A DNA stretch of 64,000 bases, taken from contig NZ_LMEE01000002.1 in the NCBI RefSeq assembly GCF_001425305.1, positions 382,191 to 446,190 of the forward strand. The letters run 5' to 3'. Below the pieces are notes generated by a model. The model worked only from the letters and a program-made list of their open reading frames with translations. It was not told the DNA's origin and made no database searches. The DNA comes from Phenylobacterium sp. Root1290 (GTDB lineage Bacteria > Pseudomonadota > Alphaproteobacteria > Caulobacterales > Caulobacteraceae). Below, piece after piece: positions 25,929 to 35,688 of this stretch; the stretch's first letter is position 1; every line of letters begins with the position of its first letter. The position numbers and the translations under genes were made by a program.

Positions 25929-26393
25929 TCAGAGCGGGATCGTCGCGCCGAACTTCACGCGCCGGCGGATGAACACCGTCTCGAACCGGCCGACCGACGG
26001 ATGGTCGGCGATCTCGGCGTCGACGAATGCGTTGAACGCCTCCATGGCGTCAAAGACCGTGATGCACATCAGGTCGTAGGCGCCCGCGATCTCCATGACG
26101 ACCTGGACGTGGGGCGAGCGGCTGAGCCGCGCGCGAACGTCGGCGACGCGCGCAAGCCCCTGCTGGGCCAGCTGAATCATCACCATCACCGAGATGTGGT
26201 CTCCGGCCAGCCGCGGGTTGAGCACCGACACGTCCGCCGTAATCAGCCCATTGCTGCGGTAGTGGCGGATACGCCGTTGAATCGCCGAGGGCGACAGCGG
26301 CACGCTGTCGGCGAGCTCGTGCGCGCTCGTCTGGTTCGATACCTGGAGCGCCGACAGGATCCGCACGTCCAGTCGGTCGAGCTGCAAATCCAT
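25929..26393 (-). CDS. Lrp/AsnC-family transcriptional regulator
   Basis: The 154-residue product begins MDLQLDRLDVRILSALQ and has the AsnC winged-helix (TSAHELADSVPLSPSAIQRRIRHYRSNGLI) and a C-terminal RAM domain (HVQVVMEIAGAYDLMCITVFD) that binds amino acids. ATG 26393 is chosen because GGAGGAG sits 6 bases upstream; a GTG at 26408 and an ATG at 26399 are alternatives. It is convergent with the TetR gene, the stop codons being 2 bases apart. No amino-acid transport or catabolic gene is adjacent, so its target is unclear. Confidence 0.9.
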   Translation of the reverse strand: MDLQLDRLDVRILSALQVSNQTSAHELADSVPLSPSAIQRRIRHYRSNGLITADVSVLNPRLAGDHISVMVMIQLAQQGLARVADVRARLSRSPHVQVVMEIAGAYDLMCITVFDAMEAFNAFVDAEIADHPSVGRFETVFIRRRVKFGATIPL

Positions 26394-26538
26394 CGCCATC
26401 TCCTCCACGGTCTCACGACCTCCAGATGGCGCTCGGGCGATGCGCGGTCATGCCGTTCGCGACCAAGGTGGCCGACCGCGCGTCTAAGCGCGATCTCTGT
26501 CGCAGATCGGCTGATTTCATCGACGAAAGCAAAGCCCG

Positions 26539-26895
26539 CTACTGAGCGATCGGCGCCGCCTCGGCGATGATCTGGTCCAGTCGGTCGCGAACCGCCTGCC
26601 CGGCCACGGTGAGGTGCAGCACGCGGCTGCGCGCGTCGTGCGGATTGAGGAAGGCCTCGATCAGCCCGCACCCCGGCGCCCTCGCCCACGCCGAGCCTGG
26701 CGGCCCGAACGACCGCACGCTGCGCGACGCCGTGGGTTCAGTCATCTGCGCCACATGGGCGAGCTCCTGGATGTTCAGGCCCTCGTTCTCGCAGGTGTAG
26801 AGAAAGGTCATGATCTCATTGACCGTGATGGTCGGATTCAGGCCGCGGAACAGCGCCAGCGCCTCGATCAGGGAATTGCGGGACCGCACGCTCAA
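26539..26895 (-). CDS. MarR-type winged-helix regulator
   Basis: The 118-residue protein has a winged-helix core: TITVNEIMTFLYTCENEGLNIQELAHVAQMTEPTASRSVRSF, then a wing with NPHDARSRVLHLTVAGQAVRDRL, which is the MarR DxRxxxLxLT signature. It lacks the longer N-terminal dimerisation helix of classical MarR. The start is a TTG that overlaps the stop of the upstream gene (TTGA), so the two are coupled. Ligand and target are unknown; a long inverted repeat upstream of the pair (27121-27185) is a candidate binding site. Confidence 0.78.
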   Translation of the reverse strand: MSVRSRNSLIEALALFRGLNPTITVNEIMTFLYTCENEGLNIQELAHVAQMTEPTASRSVRSFGPPGSAWARAPGCGLIEAFLNPHDARSRVLHLTVAGQAVRDRLDQIIAEAAPIAQ

Positions 26896-27116
26896 GACCT
26901 CGCATAGGCGTTCAGCCGACCGGTTCCGCTCCCGGCCGGCAGCGCCCTCACGGCCGGCGTAGCCCGTCGCTCCCGGCGTTCGCGCATCGCCAGCTTGGCC
27001 TCGGGATAGACCACCCTTACCTGCTCGAGGATGCCTTCCAGGCGACGCTGATGTTCGGCCGCTTCGACATAGTCGCCGACATTCAGCTCAATAGAAATTT
27101 GGCCCCACAGCTTCAT
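26892..27116 (-). CDS. Small conserved hypothetical protein coupled to the MarR gene
   Basis: The 74-residue protein begins MKLWGQISIELNVGDYVEAAEHQRRLEGILEQ and has a helical, charged character with a basic tail (AMRERRERR). I do not recognise a named family, though the AAEHQRRLE...RVVYPEAKL pattern recalls small proteins often found before MarR-like genes in this group. Its stop overlaps the MarR start. The start at 27116 lies five bases from a 14-base inverted-repeat arm. Confidence 0.65.
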   Translation of the reverse strand: MKLWGQISIELNVGDYVEAAEHQRRLEGILEQVRVVYPEAKLAMRERRERRATPAVRALPAGSGTGRLNAYARS

Positions 27117-27120
27117 GACG

Positions 27121-27185
27121 CGCTCCCAAAACCGATTGTCTCGTCGTTGCTATGGCTAGCCTCGAGCGGACGCGGTTTTGGAGCG
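27121..27185. repeat. Spaced inverted repeat upstream of the MarR operon
   Basis: CGCTCCCAAAACCG (27121-27134) is mirrored by CGGTTTTGGAGCG (27173-27185), with one unpaired base and a 38-base spacer. The arms lie immediately upstream of the start codon of the small protein gene. They could be paired regulator sites or an mRNA leader structure. Confidence 0.5.
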
Positions 27186-27264
27186 TTCTGGGCGGCGGCG
27201 GCGCGGCGGCGCGGCGATGTTCGTCGCACGCCGCCGCTCGACCGCGCTGGTCCCTCCCCGCACC

Positions 27265-27303
27265 CAAAAAAGCAAACCGGCCGGTCCCAGGGGGACCGGC
27301 CGG
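27265..27303 (-). terminator. Terminator of the first TonB-dependent receptor gene
   Basis: Arms CCGGCCGGTCCC and GGGACCGGCCGG enclose a short loop; on the minus strand the stem is followed by TTTGCTTTTTT. It lies 30 bases beyond the receptor stop codon. Confidence 0.88.
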
Positions 27304-27332
27304 CGCCAGATCTTCGATCGTCCTGAACGTCC

Positions 27333-30300
27333 TTAGAAGGACTTGCGGACGCTCACGTACCAGTAGCGGCTGTAGGGCTGGTAGAGCGCACCCAGATAGC
27401 CGTCCGAGGCCAGCGGCGGCTTCTCGTCGGTGATGTTACGCACGCCGACCCGCAGGCGGGTGTTGGACGCCAGGCCTTCGGTGAACTCGTACTGACCGTA
27501 GAGGTTGGCGGTCAGCTGCGAGTCGACAACCCAAGGCGTACCGGCCGAGTCCACCAGGGCGGTGTCTTCGACGTCGCCGATGTACTGGGTGAACGCGCCG
27601 ACGGTCCACTGATCGTAGCTCCAGGTGGCCGAGGCCGACCACTTCCACTCCGGACGGCCGTCCTGGCGGACCAGATCACCGCCGCCGCCGATGAAGATGG
27701 TCGGGTCGATCTCGCCGGCCGCTTGCGCCGCCATCAGTTCGGCCACGCCCGGCGAGGGCGAGCGGTAGAACTTGATCAGGTGGGCGGCGTTGAAGTTGAC
27801 GCTGAAGTCGCCGTACTGCGTACCGCGCAGGTTCCACATCACGCCGATGTCCAGGCCGCGCGCTTCTTGCGGCAGCAGGTTCTGGTACTGGTCGGTGATG
27901 TAGAGGATCTGGCCGACCGGGGCGAGCCCGGTGCCGGCGAAGGCCGCGATGTCGTCAGCCGTCGGCGCGGCGCGAACCACGCTGGCGTACGACGAGCCGT
28001 TCAGGCGCGCCAGGTAATCGGCGGTGATGGCGTTGCCGCCGCCGAACAGGCCGACGATGCCGTCCTGCTTCACGCGCCAATAGTCGACGGTGAAGGTGAA
28101 GCGGCCGAAGTCGTCCGGGATGAAGCGCGGTTCGTAAACCACGCCCACGCCCCAGGTTTCCGACTCTTCCGGCTTCAGCTCAGGGTTGCCCGAGCGGCGC
28201 TCGGCGGTGGCCGGCGCGGAGCAAGCCTGCAGGTTGTTGAGACGGCCGGCGCGGACGTCGGCGTCGCAACGATACCAGTCGCGGCGGTTGTTCGAGCGGG
28301 TCACCAGGGTGGCGTTGACCTGCTCGAGGTTGGGAGCCTTGAAGCCCTGAGCCCAGGAGCCGCGGAAGCGCAGGCCGTCGATGACGTCCCAGGCCATGGC
28401 CACCTTCGGCTTGGCCACGTCGCCAGCGTCGCTGAAGCTTTCGTAACGTCCGGCGACCTGGGCTTCCAGGTTGTAGACGAACGGGATGTCCATCTCCGGC
28501 GAGACGAGCGGGATAGCGAACTCGAGATAGGCCGAGGTGACGTTCCGCGAGCCCTTGGTGTCGGGCGACGGGCTCGAGCCGACCAGGTCGTTGGCGTAGG
28601 TCACGCCAGTCGCCGAGTTGGTGAAGTTGATCGTGCCGTCCAGGCGGGCGTCACGGTCGTCCTTCTGGGTTTCCCGACGGTACTCGACACCGGCCGCAAA
28701 GCCGACGTCGCCGCCGGGCAGTTGGAACAGGTCGACCTTCGAGACCTTGAAGTCGGCCATGGCCAGGCTGCTTGTGTTCTTGCGGACCGTCTTGACGCGG
28801 ATCGCGTCGATAGAAGCCTGCGAGCTGGGGCGGTTGTCGCCGATGCTCGGGTTGTCCAGGCTGCCGCCGTTGAACGGGTTGTAGGCGTCGGGCGTGGCCA
28901 AGGCCATCTGGCGCTGGAGCGCCGTGGCGCTGATGCCGTCCGAGGTGTCCTCGACCTGAGCCTTCGAATAGAGCAGCGCGCCTTCCCAGTTGAAGCCGAA
29001 CTTCTCGCCCTTCAGGCCGCCCAGGAAGCGCCATTGCTCGTTCTCGACATCGACGCGGTTCGGACCGACGTCGACGAAGTTGTAGGCGTTCATGGTCGAA
29101 CCGACGCCGGCCGCGCCGACGCTCAGGCCCGCCAGGCGGTTGGGGTTCGCTTGGCCGTTGATCGTCGTGGCGCCGAACGGGTTGTAGTAGTTCGAGGCGG
29201 CGATCGCGATCGGCAGGGTGCTGAGGTTGGTCGTCGAGGTCTGCACCGCGTGAGTGGTCGCGGTGTAGAAGCCGACTTCACCGAACGCGCGCACGTCCTC
29301 GGTGATGTCGTACTTGCCGGTCAGGAACAGGTTCACCCGCTCAAGCTCGGGCATGACCGAGGTGTTGAAGCTGCCGGTGTCGAAACGCAGGTTGCGGTCC
29401 GCTCCGGTCGCCGAGGTGGTGGCCGCGCCCGAGGCGAGGCAGATGCCGCCGCCCAGCTGGGCGGCGCAGGCCGAGTTGGTCGAGGGCTGGATGTGATAGG
29501 CGCCCGCGGCCGTGGTCAGCGCCACGCCGTTCTGGCGGATGATGCCGCCCGCGGCGGTCAGGCTGGACCAGGGCGTCGCGGTCAGGCGATCGTCGAGGGT
29601 GACGTTGCCGGCATAGGACGTGCCCGCGAACAGCGGAGTCTTGTCGGACGACGAGGTGTAGTCCTGGTCCCAGGCGTTCAGCGAGGTGCGGTTGGTGTAG
29701 TTCGCGAACAGGCTGACGTTGCCGCGGCCTTCGTGGAAGTTTCGGCCCGCCTGCACGTTGAACTCGTACTCGCGCATGTTGGTGCCTTCGGCGGCGCCGT
29801 ATTGCGCATCGACGGTCAGGCCGTCGAAGTCGTCCATCAGCACGGTGTTGACCACGCCGGCCACGGCGTCCGAGCCGTAGAGGGCCGCGGCGCCGTCACG
29901 CAGGACTTCCAGGCGCTTCAGGCCGTTCACCGGGATGGCGTTGGTGTTGTAGGTCAGCACCGGCACCAGGTTCTCGTCGGCGCGGCTGGTGGGGTGGGCC
30001 ACGACGCGACGGCCGTTCAGCAGCACCAGGGTGTTGCCGACGCCGAGGTTACGCAGGTTCACCGAACCGACGTCGCCACGGGCGCTGTTGCTGGAGTTCG
30101 GCAGGTAGCTGGAGTTGAAGCTGACGTCGCCCATCTGCGGGATCGAGCGGAACAGATCGTCGCCCGAGGTCGCCGCGACGTTCGCCAGTTGCGCCTGATC
30201 GACCACGGTGACGGGGAGAGCCGCCGTGACCTTCGCGCCTTCGATCTGCGAGCCGACGACGATGATTTCTTCAACCGTTCCGTCGTCGGTCTGCGCGGAG

Positions 30301-30377
30301 GCCGCGCCGGCGATGGAGAGCGCGCAAAGCGCCGAGGTCGCGAGCATGGCGCGACGCCACGAAGTGCGAGAATTCAT
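27333..30377 (-). CDS. TonB-dependent receptor
   Basis: The 1014-residue outer membrane protein has a signal peptide (MNSRTSWRRAMLATSALCAL, cleaved near ASAQ), a TonB-box-like VEEIIVVGSQIEG, a plug domain (LFRSIPQMGDVSFNSSYL ... RRVVAHPTSR ... LEVLRDGAAALYGSDAVAGVVN) and a long 22-strand barrel ending in RYWYVSVRKSF, whose terminal phenylalanine fits barrel assembly. ATG 30377 follows GAGGGGG. Such receptors import large nutrients; the substrate is not evident. An amidohydrolase gene lies upstream on the same strand, 300 bases away. Confidence 0.95.
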   Translation of the reverse strand: MNSRTSWRRAMLATSALCALSIAGAASAQTDDGTVEEIIVVGSQIEGAKVTAALPVTVVDQAQLANVAATSGDDLFRSIPQMGDVSFNSSYLPNSSNSARGDVGSVNLRNLGVGNTLVLLNGRRVVAHPTSRADENLVPVLTYNTNAIPVNGLKRLEVLRDGAAALYGSDAVAGVVNTVLMDDFDGLTVDAQYGAAEGTNMREYEFNVQAGRNFHEGRGNVSLFANYTNRTSLNAWDQDYTSSSDKTPLFAGTSYAGNVTLDDRLTATPWSSLTAAGGIIRQNGVALTTAAGAYHIQPSTNSACAAQLGGGICLASGAATTSATGADRNLRFDTGSFNTSVMPELERVNLFLTGKYDITEDVRAFGEVGFYTATTHAVQTSTTNLSTLPIAIAASNYYNPFGATTINGQANPNRLAGLSVGAAGVGSTMNAYNFVDVGPNRVDVENEQWRFLGGLKGEKFGFNWEGALLYSKAQVEDTSDGISATALQRQMALATPDAYNPFNGGSLDNPSIGDNRPSSQASIDAIRVKTVRKNTSSLAMADFKVSKVDLFQLPGGDVGFAAGVEYRRETQKDDRDARLDGTINFTNSATGVTYANDLVGSSPSPDTKGSRNVTSAYLEFAIPLVSPEMDIPFVYNLEAQVAGRYESFSDAGDVAKPKVAMAWDVIDGLRFRGSWAQGFKAPNLEQVNATLVTRSNNRRDWYRCDADVRAGRLNNLQACSAPATAERRSGNPELKPEESETWGVGVVYEPRFIPDDFGRFTFTVDYWRVKQDGIVGLFGGGNAITADYLARLNGSSYASVVRAAPTADDIAAFAGTGLAPVGQILYITDQYQNLLPQEARGLDIGVMWNLRGTQYGDFSVNFNAAHLIKFYRSPSPGVAELMAAQAAGEIDPTIFIGGGGDLVRQDGRPEWKWSASATWSYDQWTVGAFTQYIGDVEDTALVDSAGTPWVVDSQLTANLYGQYEFTEGLASNTRLRVGVRNITDEKPPLASDGYLGALYQPYSRYWYVSVRKSF

Positions 30378-30677
30378 TGAGATTACCCCCTCAACCAATA
30401 GATGTACTATGGCGATATGCAGCCGATACTGCAAAATTCGACGTTGGCGTGACAAACACATGATCAATGCCGTCACGTCACCCTCCCCAGCTAGTCTCAG
30501 CGAGAAATAACGGCGTCTGTGGCATTGCAGCCACCGCAGCAAGAGCGGTGCGGCCACTACTCGCCGCGACTGCATCGTGACTTATCAGCGCCTGCGAACG
30601 AACGGGCAGCCGAACACACGCGGCGGCAAGGGCCGACGCGTGTGCTCAGTGACTAGACGCAGTGAGAATTCAGATCC
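30378..30677 (-). other. Receptor leader region with a strong nested hairpin
   Basis: This 300-base gap separates the amidohydrolase stop from the receptor start. At 30615-30644 a hairpin has outer arms CACACGCG/CGCGTGTG, one G-A mismatch, inner arms CGGC/GCCG and an AAGG loop; it may end the amidohydrolase transcript, although no U tract follows. The rest (30400-30560) is less GC-rich and probably holds the receptor promoter. I see no gene. Confidence 0.5.
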
Positions 30678-32462
30678 TCAGTAGAAACTGACGTTGTCGA
30701 TCTCGAGCCACATCTTCTCGCCGGCTCCGCGGCCGCCATCGACGGTGATCTCGAGCACGTCATCGCCCGTCCACGGCCCCGTGCCGGCCCCGCGGCCGGT
30801 CGTCCGCTTCAGGCTGCTGAAGGGCACCTCTACGGTGCGCCACTCGGCGCCGGACGCGACCTCGCCGATCCAGCGGCCGTTCTGGGTGTTGACGCCCAGG
30901 TCATAGGCGCGGCCGTCGCCACGCAACTCGAAGCGCACGCCCTTGTAGGCCCGAACGTCGACCGGTTCGACCGAGCCGCGGCTGAGCGGAATGATCACGC
31001 CAGCGTTGGGGTCGTCCTTGGCCGACATGCGCGCGGCGAGGCTGAGCACGTGGCCGCCCTCGGCCCGGCTGATCACCTGCGCCACCTGGACCGTGCGGTC
31101 GATACCGCCGTCCATGTCGTCCATCCGCAGGGTGTCGTAATTCGAACGCGCGCTCTCGAAGTCGTCGATCACCGGCCCCTTGGCCTTCACGACAGGCATC
31201 GACTTCTGGCTGTTGGCCGCGGGCAGCTTGGTCCCCGGGCCATGCACCTGCACGCCGTCGACAAAGACCCGATCGGTCTTGTGGACATCGGCGATGTCAG
31301 CCCACGGTTGACCGGCGATCAGCACCAGGTCGGCGCGCTTGCCCTTCTCGATGGTGCCGCGGTCGTCCAGTTCGCCGAGCACCTTCGCGCTGTTGGCGGT
31401 CCCAGCGACCAGCGCCTCCGACGGCGTCAGACCGGCGCGGACCAGGAACTCCATTTCGCGCAGAGTGGAGACGCCGTGCGGCGTGCCCGTCATGCCCGCG
31501 TCGGTGCCAAGCGCGATGGTGACGCCCGCATCATGCAGCGCCTTCACGTTGTGAAGCGCATAGCCGAACTTCACTTCGCTGCGGCTGCGCGCCTCCGGCG
31601 TCTGCGAGGGCCCGGCCTTGGCCGGGTCGTAAACCGCAAGGGTCGGGGCATAGGCGGTGCCGCCGGCCTTGATCGCATCGATCGTCGCCTGATCGACCTG
31701 GCGGTCCTGCAGGCTGTGGGCGATGACGTCGACCTTGGCCCGCCCGGCGATGGCGCCGCGCTCCACGGTCACCGTATGGGTCAGGACCTTCAGGTTGTTG
31801 CGGTGCGCTTCGTCGACCAAGGCGCTCAGCGTGCCCTCGTCCATGCTGGTGTTGTCGGCCGAGGCGCCATAGCGCCAGCCGTCGGCGAAGGCCTTGATGA
31901 AGTCGGGCTTGTAGGGAACCAGCGCCTTCACTTCCAGGCGCGCGCCTTGGGGCGAGTTCACCCACTTGGTGGTGGCGCGGTCGGCCCAGTCGGCGCCGTG
32001 GCCGCCCGGCGTGCTCATGCGCGCGACGAAGTTCACATGCGGCGCGGCCATCGACGCGATCCAGCGACGGCGCGGCTCGAACGACTCGGGCTGCTGGTGG
32101 AAGTCATTCACGGTGGTGACGCCCGCGGCGATGTAGGCATTGGCGATCTCGGGCGAGATGCGCGGCTCGCCGCCCGGCGTCCAATGGGTGTGGACGTCGA
32201 AGAAGCCCGGCAACAGGGCCTTGCCCTTGGCGTTGACGACGAGCGCGCCGCGCGGCGCCTTCACGTCGGGGCCGACCTCGGCGATGCGGCCGTCCTTGAT
32301 CACCACATTGGCCAGGTGCGGGGCCGCGCCCGTCGCGTCGAACACCGTCGCGCCGATGATCGCCACCGGCCGCTCCTGCGCCTGCGCTGCGCCGGCGAAA
32401 GCCACGACTCCGCTCGCTGCAGCCAGTCCAACTGCGCGCCAACCGTCTCGAACTACGCTCAC
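30678..32462 (-). CDS. Exported amidohydrolase with C-terminal CIA30-like domain
   Basis: The 594-residue product (GTG 32462, with GGGGGT upstream) has a signal peptide ending AGAAQAQ, then an imidazolonepropionase-like amidohydrolase. Metal-binding landmarks are FDVHTHW (about residue 85), KVLTHTVTV, VIAHSLQ and LGTDAGMTG. After residue about 440 comes a separate beta-sandwich with VIDDFESARSNYDTLRM, YKGVRFELRGDGR and WRTVEVPFSSL, the pattern of CIA30/carbohydrate-binding-like domains. It probably hydrolyses a C-N bond in a periplasmic substrate bound via that domain. It precedes a TonB-dependent receptor gene and is divergent from sppA. GTG 32468 or TTG 32516 are other starts. Confidence 0.85.
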   Translation of the reverse strand: MSVVRDGWRAVGLAAASGVVAFAGAAQAQERPVAIIGATVFDATGAAPHLANVVIKDGRIAEVGPDVKAPRGALVVNAKGKALLPGFFDVHTHWTPGGEPRISPEIANAYIAAGVTTVNDFHQQPESFEPRRRWIASMAAPHVNFVARMSTPGGHGADWADRATTKWVNSPQGARLEVKALVPYKPDFIKAFADGWRYGASADNTSMDEGTLSALVDEAHRNNLKVLTHTVTVERGAIAGRAKVDVIAHSLQDRQVDQATIDAIKAGGTAYAPTLAVYDPAKAGPSQTPEARSRSEVKFGYALHNVKALHDAGVTIALGTDAGMTGTPHGVSTLREMEFLVRAGLTPSEALVAGTANSAKVLGELDDRGTIEKGKRADLVLIAGQPWADIADVHKTDRVFVDGVQVHGPGTKLPAANSQKSMPVVKAKGPVIDDFESARSNYDTLRMDDMDGGIDRTVQVAQVISRAEGGHVLSLAARMSAKDDPNAGVIIPLSRGSVEPVDVRAYKGVRFELRGDGRAYDLGVNTQNGRWIGEVASGAEWRTVEVPFSSLKRTTGRGAGTGPWTGDDVLEITVDGGRGAGEKMWLEIDNVSFY

Positions 32463-32701
32463 ATGCACCCCCGAATACTCGTCACTGAACGGCCGGCCGA
32501 GCCTTCGCCGTTCCAACTAGGCCTTCCGTTAGGCCCCGCACGGCAAGAAGGCGACTCATATCGCCGTTCCGAGGGGATGAATTTGCCCCTTCCCTGACGG
32601 CGCCCGCGGCGGGTTCAAACCTCTTAACGTCTTCATTTCAACGCAACGCAAGCCCATGTAGCCTAGGCTCAGAACACTCCTCCCCCCTGGCGACCCTCCA
32701 C

Positions 32702-34477
32702 ATGAAGCAATTCCTCCTCACCATGGCCGGCGTCTTCGCGGGCCTGGTGCTGTTCCTGATCGGCGTGCCGTTCCTGCTGATCGTGATGGCCGCCGGGGCC
32801 GCCAAGCCAACGCCGACGCCTGCCCACACGGTGCTGACGCTGGATTTGCGCGATCCGCTTACCGACCAGGATCCGGTCAATCCGTTCGCCTCGATCGGCC
32901 GCCGCTCGATGTCGGTGATGTCCGTGATCGAGACGCTCGATCGCGCGGGCAAGGACGGCAAGGTCAAGGCGGTGCTCGTGCGCCTGCCGGAAGGCGGCAT
33001 GCCCCCGGCCGCGGCCGATGAGATCCGCCTGGCGCTCAAGAAATTCCGCGCCGCAGGCAAGCCGGTGATCTCCCACAGCCAGGGCCTCTACCCCTCGGGC
33101 GTCATCACCTCGACCTACATGCTGGGCGCCGCCGCCGACGAATTCTGGATGCAGCCAGGCGCCTCGCTGCAGGCGACCGGCCTCGCCAGCGAGGACGTGT
33201 TCTTCAAGCGCTTCTTCGACAAGTACGGCGTGAAGGCCGACTACGAGCAGCGCTACGAGTTCAAGAACGCGGTCAATCCGTACCTCTACAGCGACTACAC
33301 CGCTCCGCACCGCGAGGCGCAGCTCTCCTGGATGGGTTCGGTCTACGGCGCCACGCTGGTCAACGCCGCGACGGACCGCAAGCAGGCGCCGCAGCTGCTG
33401 CGCACCAATCTGGAAGCTGGCCCCTACATCGCCGAAGACGCCCTCAAGCTGAACCTGATCGACAAGGTCGGCCAGGTGAAGGACGCCGAGACCGCCGTCC
33501 TGGCCAAGGCCGGCAAGGGCGCCGAGCTGGTCGAGTTCGAGAGGTACATGCGCTCCAGCCGTGATCGCGTCCCGCGTCCGGGCCCGGCGATCGCGATCGT
33601 CGAGGGCGAAGGCGCGATCGTGACCGGCCACGACGGCACCGCCAATCCGTTCTCCTCGTCGTCGGCCATGTACTCTGACGACATCGCCGAGGCGCTGTAC
33701 GACGCTATCGAGGACAAGGACGTGAAGGCCATCGTCTTCCGCGTTTCCTCGCCAGGCGGCTCGGACACCGCCTCCGAACAGATCCTCGCCGCGGTCCGCG
33801 CCGCCAAGGCCGCGAAGAAGCCGGTCGTCGTTTCCATGGGCACCTATGCGGCCTCCGGCGGCTACTGGGTCTCCAGCGAGGCCTCGGCGATCGTCGCCCA
33901 CCCGACCACCCTCACCGGCTCCATCGGCGTGTTCGGCGGCAAGTTCGCCCTCGGCCCGGCGCTCGAGCGGTTCGGGGTCGACATCCGTCAGGTCGGGGTG
34001 GGCGGCGAGTACGCCGGCGCCTTCGGCGCGGGCGGAGAAATGAACCAGGCCCAGCGCGCGGCCTTCTCCGGATGGATGGACCGCATCTACGCCAACTTCA
34101 TCGACCGCGTCGCCGAGGGCCGCAAGCTGCCGCCAGAGCGTGTCCGCGAGATCGCCAAGGGCCGCGTCTGGACCGGCGCCCAGGCCCGCGAAATCGGTCT
34201 AGTCGATGAGGTCGGCGGCTTCTATCAGGCGGTCGACAAGGCCAAGGCCCTGGCCGGCCTCAAAGGCGACGTCCGCCTCAAGCGCATGACCACCCAGGTG
34301 TCGCCGTTCCAGGCCCTGGAAAGCGCCTTCGGCGTCTCCGCCAACTCGGCCCGCACCCTTGCGGCTGCGGCCTGGGTGTTCGGCGACCCGCGGGCCAAGG
34401 GCGTGCTGGATCACATGGCGCAGGAACGGATGCGCAGCTCCGGCGCGATGGTGCTGGCGCCGACGCCTGTGAACTAG
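32702..34477 (+). CDS. sppA: Signal peptide peptidase SppA, long (67K) type
   Basis: The 591-residue protein has one N-terminal membrane anchor ([20 protein letters not shown]) and two tandem SppA domains. The Ser-Lys dyad is visible: lysine in [11 protein letters not shown] of the first half (about residue 193), and serine in [15 protein letters not shown] of the second half (about residue 386). It cuts residual signal peptides in the inner membrane. Length matches the E. coli-type enzyme. It is divergent from the amidohydrolase gene and its 3' end overlaps the convergent aspartyl protease gene by 4 bases. Confidence 0.94.
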   Translation: MKQFLLTMAGVFAGLVLFLIGVPFLLIVMAAGAAKPTPTPAHTVLTLDLRDPLTDQDPVNPFASIGRRSMSVMSVIETLDRAGKDGKVKAVLVRLPEGGMPPAAADEIRLALKKFRAAGKPVISHSQGLYPSGVITSTYMLGAAADEFWMQPGASLQATGLASEDVFFKRFFDKYGVKADYEQRYEFKNAVNPYLYSDYTAPHREAQLSWMGSVYGATLVNAATDRKQAPQLLRTNLEAGPYIAEDALKLNLIDKVGQVKDAETAVLAKAGKGAELVEFERYMRSSRDRVPRPGPAIAIVEGEGAIVTGHDGTANPFSSSSAMYSDDIAEALYDAIEDKDVKAIVFRVSSPGGSDTASEQILAAVRAAKAAKKPVVVSMGTYAASGGYWVSSEASAIVAHPTTLTGSIGVFGGKFALGPALERFGVDIRQVGVGGEYAGAFGAGGEMNQAQRAAFSGWMDRIYANFIDRVAEGRKLPPERVREIAKGRVWTGAQAREIGLVDEVGGFYQAVDKAKALAGLKGDVRLKRMTTQVSPFQALESAFGVSANSARTLAAAAWVFGDPRAKGVLDHMAQERMRSSGAMVLAPTPVN

Positions 34478-35523
34478 CTCGTCGGACGGCGGCGGCGCGG
34501 GCTTGAGGCCGGCAGCGTGAAGATCACCTGCCGGCGGCCATAGTCCAACGTGATCGCATCGAACTGACGCATCGCATCGATACCGATGAGCAGGCTGGGC
34601 TTGGACTTCAGGTCCCAGATGTCGAAGATATGCAGGTCGGCGAAAACGGTGGTCAGCCCGGTGATGTCGAGGCCGCCGATCCGCAGCAGCGGCAAGACCG
34701 CCAGCTCGCCCTGGGCGGTCTGCCCCGTGGCGCTGAGGACCGGCACCACATAACGCGGCGCGCGCAGCTCCTGGGTTCCGATCACCGCTCTATGCAGCGC
34801 CGCGTTGCCGACGGTGCTCTGCGATCCCGAATCCATGAACGCCGTCACCGGCCGCCCTGAAACGTCGGCGCCGACGATGATCAATTGGCCGAAGCGGTAG
34901 CGCGCGGGAACGACGATCTGCCGCCCGGTGAGAGCATCGTTGGTCGGAAGCCGGCTGGCGGCCGCGCCGCTCACCCCCAGGGTCGCGGCGATTGATCCCG
35001 GGCCGCGCGACGGGGTGATCCGGAACTCGTCCGTCAGGAAGTCGATGGTCACCCGCCGCCCGCGCAGGACGTCGACGCCCAGCAGGCCGTCCGCGCCCAG
35101 TCGGCTGCGGCTGAGCGTCGGCGCCCGAATGCCTCGGGTCGCCACAGCGTCGACTTCCAGCAGCGCGATCGTGGCCGTGTTCGAAGGCTCGACGCCGGCC
35201 ACGCCGTGCACATCGGCCGGCCCTGCGTCGGGCAGGCCAAGCTGCGCGGCCAGTTCGCTGGTGATGACGGTTCGGTTCGCTCCGGTGTCGACGACGAAGT
35301 CGAACGGGCCCTGCCCGTTGATCCGAACAGGCGCGGTCACCCGGCCGGACATGTCGGCGTCAGTGGCCAGGGCGGCGCCGGCGTCGCCAGGCTGGAGCAA
35401 GGGCGGCGGCGGCACGTGCGCCATGTTGACCATCACCGGCGGCGTGCGGGCCGGGGCCGCACAGCCCGCCAGAGCGAGCAGGCCAAGACCCACCGTCCGC
35501 CTGTCGAAAGCCTGCACCGCCAT
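34474..35523 (-). CDS. Retropepsin-like aspartyl protease lipoprotein
   Basis: The 349-residue protein has a lipoprotein signal (lipobox LALAGC) and two retropepsin-like halves: the first has FVVDTGANRTVIT (about residue 93), the second FMDSGSQSTVGN (about residue 218). Each half therefore brings a D-[TS]-G active-site aspartate, so a single chain could form a pepsin-like pair. The start has GGAGG directly before the ATG. Such bacterial clan AA proteases are poorly characterised; here membrane anchoring in the periplasm is likely. It is convergent with sppA. Confidence 0.82.
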   Translation of the reverse strand: MAVQAFDRRTVGLGLLALAGCAAPARTPPVMVNMAHVPPPPLLQPGDAGAALATDADMSGRVTAPVRINGQGPFDFVVDTGANRTVITSELAAQLGLPDAGPADVHGVAGVEPSNTATIALLEVDAVATRGIRAPTLSRSRLGADGLLGVDVLRGRRVTIDFLTDEFRITPSRGPGSIAATLGVSGAAASRLPTNDALTGRQIVVPARYRFGQLIIVGADVSGRPVTAFMDSGSQSTVGNAALHRAVIGTQELRAPRYVVPVLSATGQTAQGELAVLPLLRIGGLDITGLTTVFADLHIFDIWDLKSKPSLLIGIDAMRQFDAITLDYGRRQVIFTLPASSPRRRRPTS

Positions 35524-35630
35524 CCTCCGCCGTCGCCGGCGTCATGCGCCGGTCTTGCGTCGAACATTGGCGGGAGTCGCCCGCCTGTCCAGCGCGCGGG
35601 GCCGAAGGCCGACCACCGAACGACCAGGCA

Positions 35631-35664
35631 AAGAAAAAGGGCGGCGGATTGCTCCGCCGCCCTT
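35631..35664 (-). terminator. Terminator of the second TonB-dependent receptor gene
   Basis: Arms GGGCGGCGGA and TCCGCCGCCC with a 4-base loop; on the minus strand the stem is followed by TTTTTCTTT. It lies 25 bases past the receptor stop. Confidence 0.88.
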
Positions 35665-35688
35665 CGCCTCCCTTGAGGGGGATGCGTC

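Noticed and set aside
27723..30380. 885-codon open frame opposite the first TonB-dependent receptor
   Set aside because: Same reason: an antisense shadow with no recognisable domain or ribosome site.
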